The notes beneath the pieces were generated by a model that saw only the letters and a list, made by a program, of their open reading frames with translations, searched no databases and had not been told where the DNA came from. This document shows, in pieces, positions 1 to 6,604 of a stretch of 64,000 nucleotides of DNA. Made by a program: the position numbers and the translations under genes. The number at the start of each line of letters is the position of its first letter. Position 1 is the stretch's first letter. The stretch lies in contig NZ_QJJM01000016.1 in NCBI RefSeq assembly GCF_003201955.1, positions 1 to 64,000 on the forward strand, read 5' to 3'. The DNA is from Blastomonas natatoria. GTDB lineage: Bacteria > Pseudomonadota > Alphaproteobacteria > Sphingomonadales > Sphingomonadaceae.

Positions 1-403
1 ATCTGCTCTTCTGAAAACCTTGCACGCTTCATCGTCTGTCATTCCTTCAGGCCAGACTCTAATCGTTCGTGGAGGAAAATCAGGGGGTCACGTCAGTGAT
101 TGCAACAGTGCATCGCGAGACTGACGCCTCCTCGACGGGCGGGGAGGCAAAGGCCAGAACGAGACTCAAGATCATTTTGCAATGCTACATCATGCTGGAA
201 AGCACCACCAGAGGGGCGTCCGGAATCCACCCAATTTCGGTCATAGGGCACATCCGCACCGCATCCCGAAACTTGACGGGCAGCTATCCGTCGCTCCAGG
301 TTCGGGTCACCAAAGCCTGAAGCGGGCAAGACAATAGGACGCAGGATGCGCCGATCCGGCGGTCATGCCCGGTCATTCGGACAGGTGCTGCGGGTTCCGC
401 CTG
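1..403. other. Left-edge region without a supported gene
   Basis: I see no reading frame here with a convincing ribosome site, codon pattern or recognisable product. Open frames exist on both strands across 69-329, but they lie antisense to each other. On the minus strand an ATG at 40-42 opens a frame that runs off the left edge (it begins MTDDEACKVF) and is open upstream for about 16 more codons, so the 5' end of a minus-strand gene outside the window is possible. Base composition is less GC-rich than the neighbouring genes. The region may be intergenic DNA or a decayed gene. Confidence 0.35.
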
Positions 404-1495
404 CTATTCTCCGCTGCCGGGGTCTGCGCTCATGACGAACTTGACCTTCTCGATGCACCCGACATGGCCCTGCCGGGTTTCGGCCTTTGCGCTTCTCAAG
501 ACAGCGACTGCCTGCTTGCCGAAGTCCTCGCTGGGCTGGCTGACTGCGACCTGGATGTTCGCAATCTCGCCCCAGGGCGCGACATCGTAGGTCACGATCG
601 CCCAGCCCTCGATGGCGCGGCGACGATAGGTCTCCGCAAAGACCAGATTGGGTCTGACGGTCCATCCATGATCGTCGGGGCAGGTGGATCCGGCCGGCAG
701 AAAATCCTTTTCATCCGGCGCGGGCGGCGCAGGAAGCGGGGCGGGGGTACGCCAATAGGGGTACCGGCAGCCCTGAACGCCGCCCTTGTAATAGCGTGTT
801 TCCGCAACCGCCTTTTCGCTGGCGCGGTCGAGCGCCGCATTGCCCGTTCCGTCAATGGTGCGCACGTTGGTGGTGACGCCGGTTTCGTCGATGTCATAGC
901 CGATCAATGACCAGTCGCGAACACCCGGCGTCGCGGGCAAAGCCTTGAAATCGGGAAAGACCCTGGCTTTCAGGCCGAGCGCCCGTTCATCGCGGCAGGT
1001 GCTGCCCGCATAGAGCCGGTCCCAGGCACCCCTGGGCAACGGGCCGGCTATAGCATTGATCGAATAGGCGGTGAGATCGCCGATGGGGGCGGTTTCGACG
1101 CTCTGCTGGCTGGCCGTATAGGCGACCGAGCAGTCGGTATAGCCTTGGCCAGCGGCAAAGCGCGATGCAGCAAGTGCAGGGGCGATCTCTCCCGAACCAT
1201 AGCCACGGCTTTCCTTGCCGGTTCGGCGGATATTGAACGTCCTGCCGCTCGAATCGATATCGAACGCATAGGTGATCGGCGCACCTGACGGATCGTTGCC
1301 CCAGGCCAGCGAGGCCAGCGGGCGTTCCAGCAATTGCGGCACGAGCCGGGTTCCCCGACAGCGGATCTCACCGGGCGTCCATGTGACGAGCGAGCGCTGC
1401 TGACGTGGCGAAACGCTTCCTTCGGCAACGCCCGGCGCCGGCGGCGGAGTGAGCAGCACCTCGGCGAGCAGCATGACGGGCAACAGTTTTTCCAT
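404..1495 (-). CDS. Secreted protein with three TonB C-terminal-like units
   Basis: This 363-residue protein has a short hydrophobic N-terminus (residues 1-20) compatible with export. Three stretches share the pattern of the TonB C-terminal fold: two hydrophobic positions, an Asp-containing strand, a Gly turn, then Asn-hydrophobic. They are at about residues 73-125 (ITYAFDIDSSGRTFNI), 195-243 (SLIGYDIDETGVTTNV) and 287-354 (AIVTYDVAPWGEIANI). Each is followed by a helix-like segment and a Cys-containing end. The third, with FAETYRRRAIEGWAIVTYDV, is the best match to TonB. There is no long proline-rich linker like that of the true TonB at 34436, so it is unlikely to be an energy transducer. 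Cys residues near each unit may form disulfides. The start ATG has GAGG about 13 nt upstream. Function is unknown; periplasmic binding or a cell-wall role is possible. Confidence 0.75.
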   Translation of the reverse strand: MEKLLPVMLLAEVLLTPPPAPGVAEGSVSPRQQRSLVTWTPGEIRCRGTRLVPQLLERPLASLAWGNDPSGAPITYAFDIDSSGRTFNIRRTGKESRGYGSGEIAPALAASRFAAGQGYTDCSVAYTASQQSVETAPIGDLTAYSINAIAGPLPRGAWDRLYAGSTCRDERALGLKARVFPDFKALPATPGVRDWSLIGYDIDETGVTTNVRTIDGTGNAALDRASEKAVAETRYYKGGVQGCRYPYWRTPAPLPAPPAPDEKDFLPAGSTCPDDHGWTVRPNLVFAETYRRRAIEGWAIVTYDVAPWGEIANIQVAVSQPSEDFGKQAVAVLRSAKAETRQGHVGCIEKVKFVMSADPGSGE

Positions 1496-1554
1496 TCTGA
1501 AACAATGCCTCAGAACTGTTGCGGCAACAAGTCACCCGCGTGCGGCTCGTCCGA

Positions 1555-3072
1555 TTACCGTCTCCGGATGAAGCCGCGAATATCCCGCGACAATTTGGTG
1601 AGGTCGGTCTCGTTCACATACATCATGTGGCCGGCATCGTAGCTGGTATATTCGATCCGGTCGGCAGGGATTCCGGTGCGGGTGAGCGAGAATTCGGCGC
1701 CGAAGAACGGCGTTGCGAAATCGTACCAGCCCTGGGCCACCAGGACGCGCAGACCGCTATTCTCGCGCAGGGCGCGGCCGATATAGGGCGCGACATTCTT
1801 GTAGTAGCGCGATTCGCCGCCATTGCCGGGCAGGTCCCAGTCCCAGTCGCGCACGCCGCCGATGGTCACATATTGCCGCTCGGGGCTGAATTTGAGCTCC
1901 TGCCTGACATAGGCGTTGAGCGCCGCGGTATAGCTGCCGTCGATGCCGTAGAAGCTGGGATCGTTGTCGGGAGTTTCGCCGGCATTGTCATAATCCTTGC
2001 CGGTGTAGCGCGCATCGAGGCGGCCGACGACCAGACCGCGATCGCGCAGCAGTTCCTTGTAGAAGCGGCCCGGCGTCACGCGCAGGTCGGCGCTTTCGAG
2101 ATACTGTTCCGACAGGCCGGTATAGCGCGCGAGCTTGGCGCGGATCGCCGCCCGCTCCTCGCCGACCAGCGCGCTGCCTTTCATTAGCGCGGGAAGATAT
2201 TCGTTGGTGGCGAAGGCCTTGGCTTCGGCCGCGAGCGCAGCAGGCCCGGGACCCGATGCCGACGGCGTCGTCTTGCCATGATAGAGCGCAGTGACCGCCA
2301 TGCTGGGCACCATCAGCACATAGGGCATCTCGTTGCCCGGAACTTCGGCCTGTGCGCCGAAATCGAGAATTGTCGAAATCAGCAGCAGGCCGTTCAGTGA
2401 TACATCGTTATAGCTGCCCTCAAGCTCGTTCGCGACGGCGGCGGTGCGGGTTGTGCCATAGCTTTCGCCGCCGAGGAACTTCGGCGCGTTCCAGCGGCCA
2501 TTGTCGCTCAGCCACTGACGGATGAACTGCGCCACCGATTTGGCATCCTTGGTGACGCCCCAGAATTCCTTCGGGTCGGTATCGCCCAGGGCGGTCGAAA
2601 AGCCGGTGCCGACCGGGTCGATGAACACGATGTCGGTGACGTCGAGCAGGCTTTCGGGATTGTCGATCAGCCGATAGGGCGGCGCGCCGTCATCGCGGCC
2701 ATCATTGGGAATGGCGACGCGCTTGGGGCCGAAAGCGCCCATGTGCAGCCAGAGCGAGCCCGATCCGGGGCCACCATTGAACAGGAAGGTAACCGGGCGG
2801 TTCGCCTCAGGCGCATCCTTGACATAGCTGACCGAGAAGATGCGCGCCCTGGGGTTGCCCTTGTCGTCCTTCAGAAAGGTGTCGCTGGCGGTCGCGGTAT
2901 AGGCGACGCGCTGCCCGCCGAAGGTGCCGCTGTGTTTCGTGATCGACACCATCGGCTCGACCTTCGCGGGGGCCGCCTTTTCCTGCGCCTTGCCGCCATC
3001 CTGCGCGACGAGCGGAAGGGGCGAAAGACACAGGCACAGGGCCAGGGCGGACGAAGCGAAGCGGTTGCGCAT
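1555..3072 (-). CDS. S10 family serine carboxypeptidase-like peptidase
   Basis: This is a 505-residue exported peptidase of the S10 (serine carboxypeptidase) family, an alpha/beta hydrolase that removes C-terminal residues from peptides. A signal peptide covers about residues 1-23 and ends at the VAQ cleavage region. The oxyanion region FNGGPGSGS lies near residue 100. The nucleophile Ser204 is in GGESYG, the acid Asp451 is in GWYDFATPF, and the base His482 is in DAGHMMY, so the triad is complete. Length matches bacterial S10 proteins. It lies downstream of, and on the same strand as, the proline-rich protein at 3165-4712, with a gap of 92 nt. The likely role is scavenging of periplasmic peptides, in keeping with the other exported peptidases in this window. 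The family call is secure; the substrate is not. Confidence 0.92.
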   Translation of the reverse strand: MRNRFASSALALCLCLSPLPLVAQDGGKAQEKAAPAKVEPMVSITKHSGTFGGQRVAYTATASDTFLKDDKGNPRARIFSVSYVKDAPEANRPVTFLFNGGPGSGSLWLHMGAFGPKRVAIPNDGRDDGAPPYRLIDNPESLLDVTDIVFIDPVGTGFSTALGDTDPKEFWGVTKDAKSVAQFIRQWLSDNGRWNAPKFLGGESYGTTRTAAVANELEGSYNDVSLNGLLLISTILDFGAQAEVPGNEMPYVLMVPSMAVTALYHGKTTPSASGPGPAALAAEAKAFATNEYLPALMKGSALVGEERAAIRAKLARYTGLSEQYLESADLRVTPGRFYKELLRDRGLVVGRLDARYTGKDYDNAGETPDNDPSFYGIDGSYTAALNAYVRQELKFSPERQYVTIGGVRDWDWDLPGNGGESRYYKNVAPYIGRALRENSGLRVLVAQGWYDFATPFFGAEFSLTRTGIPADRIEYTSYDAGHMMYVNETDLTKLSRDIRGFIRRR

Positions 3073-3164
3073 GAATGGAAGGCCCTCTCAGCTCGGAATC
3101 AACATTCCGTATACGTTTCAGCTGATTGGCATGATCGCCCCATGCTTGGCAAGCAGTGGCGCGA

Positions 3165-4712
3165 TCAGGCTGGCTGCAACGGCCGCTGACCGATCGCAGT
3201 GAACCGGCGCGGACCGAGATCGAGCCTCAGCGGTCCGACCCGCGGGCCGGGCGGCGTGCTTTCCTCGCCCAGCACGAACGACTGGGTGACCGCATAGCGC
3301 GTGCCATCGGGGCCATCATAGCCAATCCAGATATGCACCAGCGGCACGAACAGCAGCCGGCCCTGCATCGCGATCGGCTCGATCTGGTTGAGCGGCAGGC
3401 GGATCTGCCCTTCGCAGCGCTGGGTGCTGCCGGGGTCGATATCGGCGATCTTCTGCAGATGCGGCAACAGGCTGTCCCCGCGCATCGGATCGACTGTCGG
3501 CGGCATGCCCTTGCGCGCCTGCACGATGGCACCATGCAGCGCGATGTTGCTGACCGGAATGTCGGCCATGTTGGTGACGCCCAGATGATAGCGTGCCACT
3601 GCGTTGACCAGTGTTACGTCGATGCCCAGCGTCGCAAAGTCGAGCAGCAGGCGCGGAACAGCCTGGGCTTCGGTCTGCCCGCCAAAATCATGGCGCTGCG
3701 GGGTGCCCTTTGCCGCGCCGAGCGAGGTGGAGGTTCCCGCAGCGGAATCGGCCAGCGCCGAGTCGGGCAGGATGGCCTCCATTTCGTCCTCCTCAGGCGG
3801 CGGCGTGACGGGGGCACGCGCAAGCGAAGGCTGCGGCTGCGGCGGAGATTGGGGCGATGGCGGCGGCGGAGACGCAAGCGGAGCAGCCGTAGCGGCTCGC
3901 CAATTGCCTGCCATCTCGTCCGGATTGAACCTTGGCTGCATGTCCGACCCTGCCGGCCGCAGCGGCGGTGGCGGAGGTGGAGGCGCGGCCGCTGGCTGCG
4001 GATTGCGCAGGGGTGGGGTCGGGACAGTCGCTGCCGGTTGCAGGTGCGCAGGCGATCCTGCATCGACGGCCTGGCCGGGCTTGCGTTGGCGCAGACCCAT
4101 GAAAATCAGGCTGACCAGCGCAAGCGCGCCGGCAGCGGCCCACCACCAGATCGAACCGTCGTCCTCCGCAACCGCCGGATCGGTCTCGGGCGCCATGGCG
4201 GGATCGGACCCTGCCGTTCCCGGCAATTCGGGAAGCGGCAGCGGATCGGCGGCGGGTTGCTGCTGATCGGCTGCTACCGAGCCAGCCGGATCGGCCGAGC
4301 TGACGGGCGTATCGGGTGCAGGCGCCGGTGCAGGCGTTGCTGCTGGAACCTGCGGGCGCGGCTGCTGGCGCGCCTGGGCCGGGGGCTGCCCTGCTGCAGG
4401 CCGCGGTGGGGTGCTGCGGGGGCGCTGGCTTTCCTGCGGACGCGGGGTCTGCTGACGCGGAACGGGTGTGGGGGCAATTGTCGGCACCGGCGGGCGCGGC
4501 GCGGGCTCGGCTGGTTGATCTGCGCGGCGAGGCGGCGAGGATTCCGCATCGACCGGCCCCTGAACGTCGGCAGGCGGCTGTTGGCCTGGCTGCGATCCTG
4601 CAGGCAGGGAAAAACTGCCAGGCGCATTGTCCTGCGCCAGGCCGGTCGTGGCCATCGCCATCAGGCTCAACCCGAGCATCACAGCTGTCAATTTGCGGCC
4701 GTCGTGATTCAT
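3165..4712 (-). CDS. Proline-rich single-pass membrane protein, unknown function
   Basis: I place the start at 4712, where GGGGAA lies about 11 nt upstream and the new N-terminus (MNHDGRKLTAVMLGLSLMAM) is a good signal peptide ending near GLAQ. A longer in-frame extension to 4850 has no such features. The mature protein begins with about 175 residues rich in Pro, Ala and Gln. One transmembrane segment follows (WWWAAAGALALVSLIFMGL, then RQRKPG as positive-inside anchor), then a second Pro-rich stretch and a folded C-terminal domain of about 180 residues. The C-terminal domain is dominated by beta-strand-like segments (RLLFVPLVHIWIGY, YAVTQSFVLGEE). The layout suggests an envelope-spanning linker joined to a cytoplasmic domain. 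I do not recognise the family. Confidence 0.8.
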   Translation of the reverse strand: MNHDGRKLTAVMLGLSLMAMATTGLAQDNAPGSFSLPAGSQPGQQPPADVQGPVDAESSPPRRADQPAEPAPRPPVPTIAPTPVPRQQTPRPQESQRPRSTPPRPAAGQPPAQARQQPRPQVPAATPAPAPAPDTPVSSADPAGSVAADQQQPAADPLPLPELPGTAGSDPAMAPETDPAVAEDDGSIWWWAAAGALALVSLIFMGLRQRKPGQAVDAGSPAHLQPAATVPTPPLRNPQPAAAPPPPPPPLRPAGSDMQPRFNPDEMAGNWRAATAAPLASPPPPSPQSPPQPQPSLARAPVTPPPEEDEMEAILPDSALADSAAGTSTSLGAAKGTPQRHDFGGQTEAQAVPRLLLDFATLGIDVTLVNAVARYHLGVTNMADIPVSNIALHGAIVQARKGMPPTVDPMRGDSLLPHLQKIADIDPGSTQRCEGQIRLPLNQIEPIAMQGRLLFVPLVHIWIGYDGPDGTRYAVTQSFVLGEESTPPGPRVGPLRLDLGPRRFTAIGQRPLQPA

Positions 4713-4878
4713 GCCGACAAGATTCCCCACATAGCTCGATCGACCGGCACGTTTCTGGCCGGACCTGCAAAGCTGACCGTCCCCATCATAGCCCGCCGCC
4801 ACACGCGTCGCGCGGTTAATCGGCGCTGAATGCAGGCCGGGAGATGACATCAGCCGTGCGCCGCATTAGATGAGGCGC

Positions 4879-5337
4879 ATGACCGATCAACCCCAAACAC
4901 GCTTTCTGGGCAAAGACAGTCCCATGCCGACCTCTCCCGAAGAGGCGGTGCTGGACTATGTGCCCAACCCTCGTCCCGGCAGGCCGTATCTGGTGCGCTT
5001 CACCGCGCCCGAGTTCACCTCGCTCTGCCCCGTCACCGGCCAGCCCGACTTCGCGCATCTGGTCATCGACTATGCGCCCGACAGGGTGATGGTCGAATCC
5101 AAGTCGCTGAAGCTGTTCCTTGGCAGCTTCCGCAACCATCAGGCATTCCACGAGGACTGCACCGTCGGCATTGCCGAGCGGCTCCATGAAGAGATGCAGC
5201 CGCACTGGCTGCGCATCGGCGGTTACTGGTATCCGCGCGGCGGCATTCCGATCGACGTGTTCTGGCAATCGGGCGAACCGCCTGCGGGGCTGTGGCTGCC
5301 GCCGCAGGATGTCCCGGGCTATCGCGGACGGGGCTGA
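4879..5337 (+). CDS. queF: NADPH-dependent 7-cyano-7-deazaguanine reductase QueF
   Basis: QueF reduces preQ0 to preQ1 with NADPH, a cytoplasmic step in queuosine synthesis for tRNA wobble modification. The motif [12 protein letters not shown] contains the catalytic Cys (about residue 50) and Asp (about residue 57). The QueF substrate region [15 protein letters not shown] and the EDC motif follow. At 152 residues it is the short, unimodular type found in many alphaproteobacteria. An ATG at 4870 is also in frame, but GAGG lies just before 4879 and fits that start better, although the spacing is short. No other queuosine gene adjoins it. Its TGA ends directly before the convergent phytase stop, leaving no spacer. 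Confidence 0.96.
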   Translation: MTDQPQTRFLGKDSPMPTSPEEAVLDYVPNPRPGRPYLVRFTAPEFTSLCPVTGQPDFAHLVIDYAPDRVMVESKSLKLFLGSFRNHQAFHEDCTVGIAERLHEEMQPHWLRIGGYWYPRGGIPIDVFWQSGEPPAGLWLPPQDVPGYRGRG

Positions 5338-6417
5338 TTACAGCCCCAGCGCGGCGAGGATCGCGGCCCAGCTCACCAGCTTGAAATTCTGCGTGCCGCC
5401 GCCGTTGTCGCCGTCCTGCGCGATGAATACCCCCTGTCCAAAGCCGGGGCCGTAATCGCCGACCGCCAGCTCGATCCCGTCGGTTTCCGACGTGCCGTCG
5501 ATCGCGCCGCCATTGATGCGGAAACGGCCGAGCAGCTTGCCATTAGCCGTGTCGAACACGGCATAGGCATTGTCGCCCTGGCTCGATGCGACGAGCAGGC
5601 TGCTCTCGCCTTCACGCGTGGCCAGTGCGAGGCCCTCGACATCGGCGACGAGCTGCTTGCTGTCGGCTGCGGCGAACAGCACCGGTGCGGCTGCCGGGCG
5701 AGCGGGGTCGATTTTCCAGATGCCGACATCCTCTTCGCCGACATAGAGCGCGCCGGTGGCCGGATCGATGACGCAGCCCTCGATCTGGGTGTTGAGCTTC
5801 CAGGTCGCGCCTGTGCTGTGCTCGACCTTCCCGCCCTTGTGGGTGATCCGGATCTCGCGCACGGTGCCGTCCTTGATCGCGGCATAGGCAGTCATCGCAT
5901 CTGGCGCGCCGACCGTGGCGACGCGGGGAGCGCCGGTCACGCACACGCCATAGCCTTCGCCCGCACCGCTCGGCACGCTGGCGAGTGGCGACAGCGCGCC
6001 GGTCGCCGGATCGAGCAGGAAGAGTGCGAGCCTGGAATTGACCGGATCGGTGCGGTCGCTGGCGATGACGACGATACCATGGTCGCCCGCGAACAGTGTC
6101 ACGTTGTTGTAGCGGCCGGTCAGCGATGAACCGCGCACCGTGCCGTCCATGCCATAGACATAGAGCCCGGCTTTCTTGTCGGTGCCGATGATCAGGCTGG
6201 CAGATGGATTGGCCGGATTGCGCCAGATCGCCGGATCGTCCGCCGCATCGGCATTGGCGGTGCCGACCGGCACCGTCTCTACGGTCGCGGGTACATCCAT
6301 GGCGGGCAATGCATTCGCGATTCGCGTCTCGATCGGGATTTCCTTGGGCGCACAGGCGCTGGCCAGCAGAGCAAGGGAGACCGCCCCGAACAGGGAGGCG
6401 TAAGAACGAGCGGCCAT
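5338..6417 (-). CDS. Beta-propeller phytase, predicted lipoprotein
   Basis: Beta-propeller phytases are calcium-dependent enzymes that release phosphate from inositol hexakisphosphate outside the cytoplasm. The 359-residue product starts with a lipoprotein-type signal (LALLASAC, lipid Cys near residue 22). Family features include DDPAIWRNP near residue 60, GTDKKAGLYVY, GRYNNV, and acidic segments such as VGEEDVGIWKI, DVEGLA and IDGTSETDGIE that match phytase calcium and phosphate sites. The start at 6417 is supported by AAGGA about 9 nt upstream. A longer frame to 6753 would run across the divergent promoter and is rejected. It is divergent from a TonB-dependent receptor with a Pho-box-like promoter between them, so phosphate-starvation control and uptake of an inositol phosphate or product are likely. 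Confidence 0.93.
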   Translation of the reverse strand: MAARSYASLFGAVSLALLASACAPKEIPIETRIANALPAMDVPATVETVPVGTANADAADDPAIWRNPANPSASLIIGTDKKAGLYVYGMDGTVRGSSLTGRYNNVTLFAGDHGIVVIASDRTDPVNSRLALFLLDPATGALSPLASVPSGAGEGYGVCVTGAPRVATVGAPDAMTAYAAIKDGTVREIRITHKGGKVEHSTGATWKLNTQIEGCVIDPATGALYVGEEDVGIWKIDPARPAAAPVLFAAADSKQLVADVEGLALATREGESSLLVASSQGDNAYAVFDTANGKLLGRFRINGGAIDGTSETDGIELAVGDYGPGFGQGVFIAQDGDNGGGTQNFKLVSWAAILAALGL

Positions 6418-6468
6418 GAATGGAAATCCTTTGTCGTAATCAATGTGCGGTAGGTGCCCGCTGCCACG

Positions 6469-6502
6469 CTGATATGGCGGGTTGATGACAGTTTTGTGCA
6501 AG
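6469..6502 (-). promoter_or_regulatory. Candidate PhoB box and -10 element for the phytase
   Basis: Read on the minus strand the site is CTTGCAC, AAAA, CTGTCAT, which are two 7-base PhoB half-sites 11 bases apart. The consensus half-site is CTGTCAT or TTGTCAC; the second half-site matches exactly and the first at 5 of 7. Ten bases after the second half-site comes TATCAG, a plausible -10. This is the same spacing as in the E. coli phoA promoter. A third, weaker half-site (CCGCCAT) continues the 11-base period. Transcription would start about 40 bases before the phytase ATG. Confidence 0.6.
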
Positions 6503-6526
6503 AACTGACCCCAATCTGCAATGAAG

Positions 6527-6544
6527 ACGTCATCCATCCGTCGC
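6527..6544 (+). promoter_or_regulatory. Weak candidate PhoB box for the TonB receptor
   Basis: On the plus strand ACGTCAT, CCAT, CCGTCGC form two half-sites 11 bases apart, each matching PhoB consensus at 5 of 7. They end about 60 bases before the receptor ATG at 6605. No good -10 follows at the phoA spacing, so this is much weaker than the site facing the phytase. Confidence 0.25.
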
Positions 6545-6604
6545 TGACCACTGATAGCGGCCGCCCAACACAGCCAAATCGGCTGTCCGATTCGGGGGGT
6601 TTTC

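Noticed and set aside
4713-4878. preQ1 riboswitch before queF
   Set aside because: I looked for the short preQ1-I aptamer pattern and the A-rich tail and found neither.
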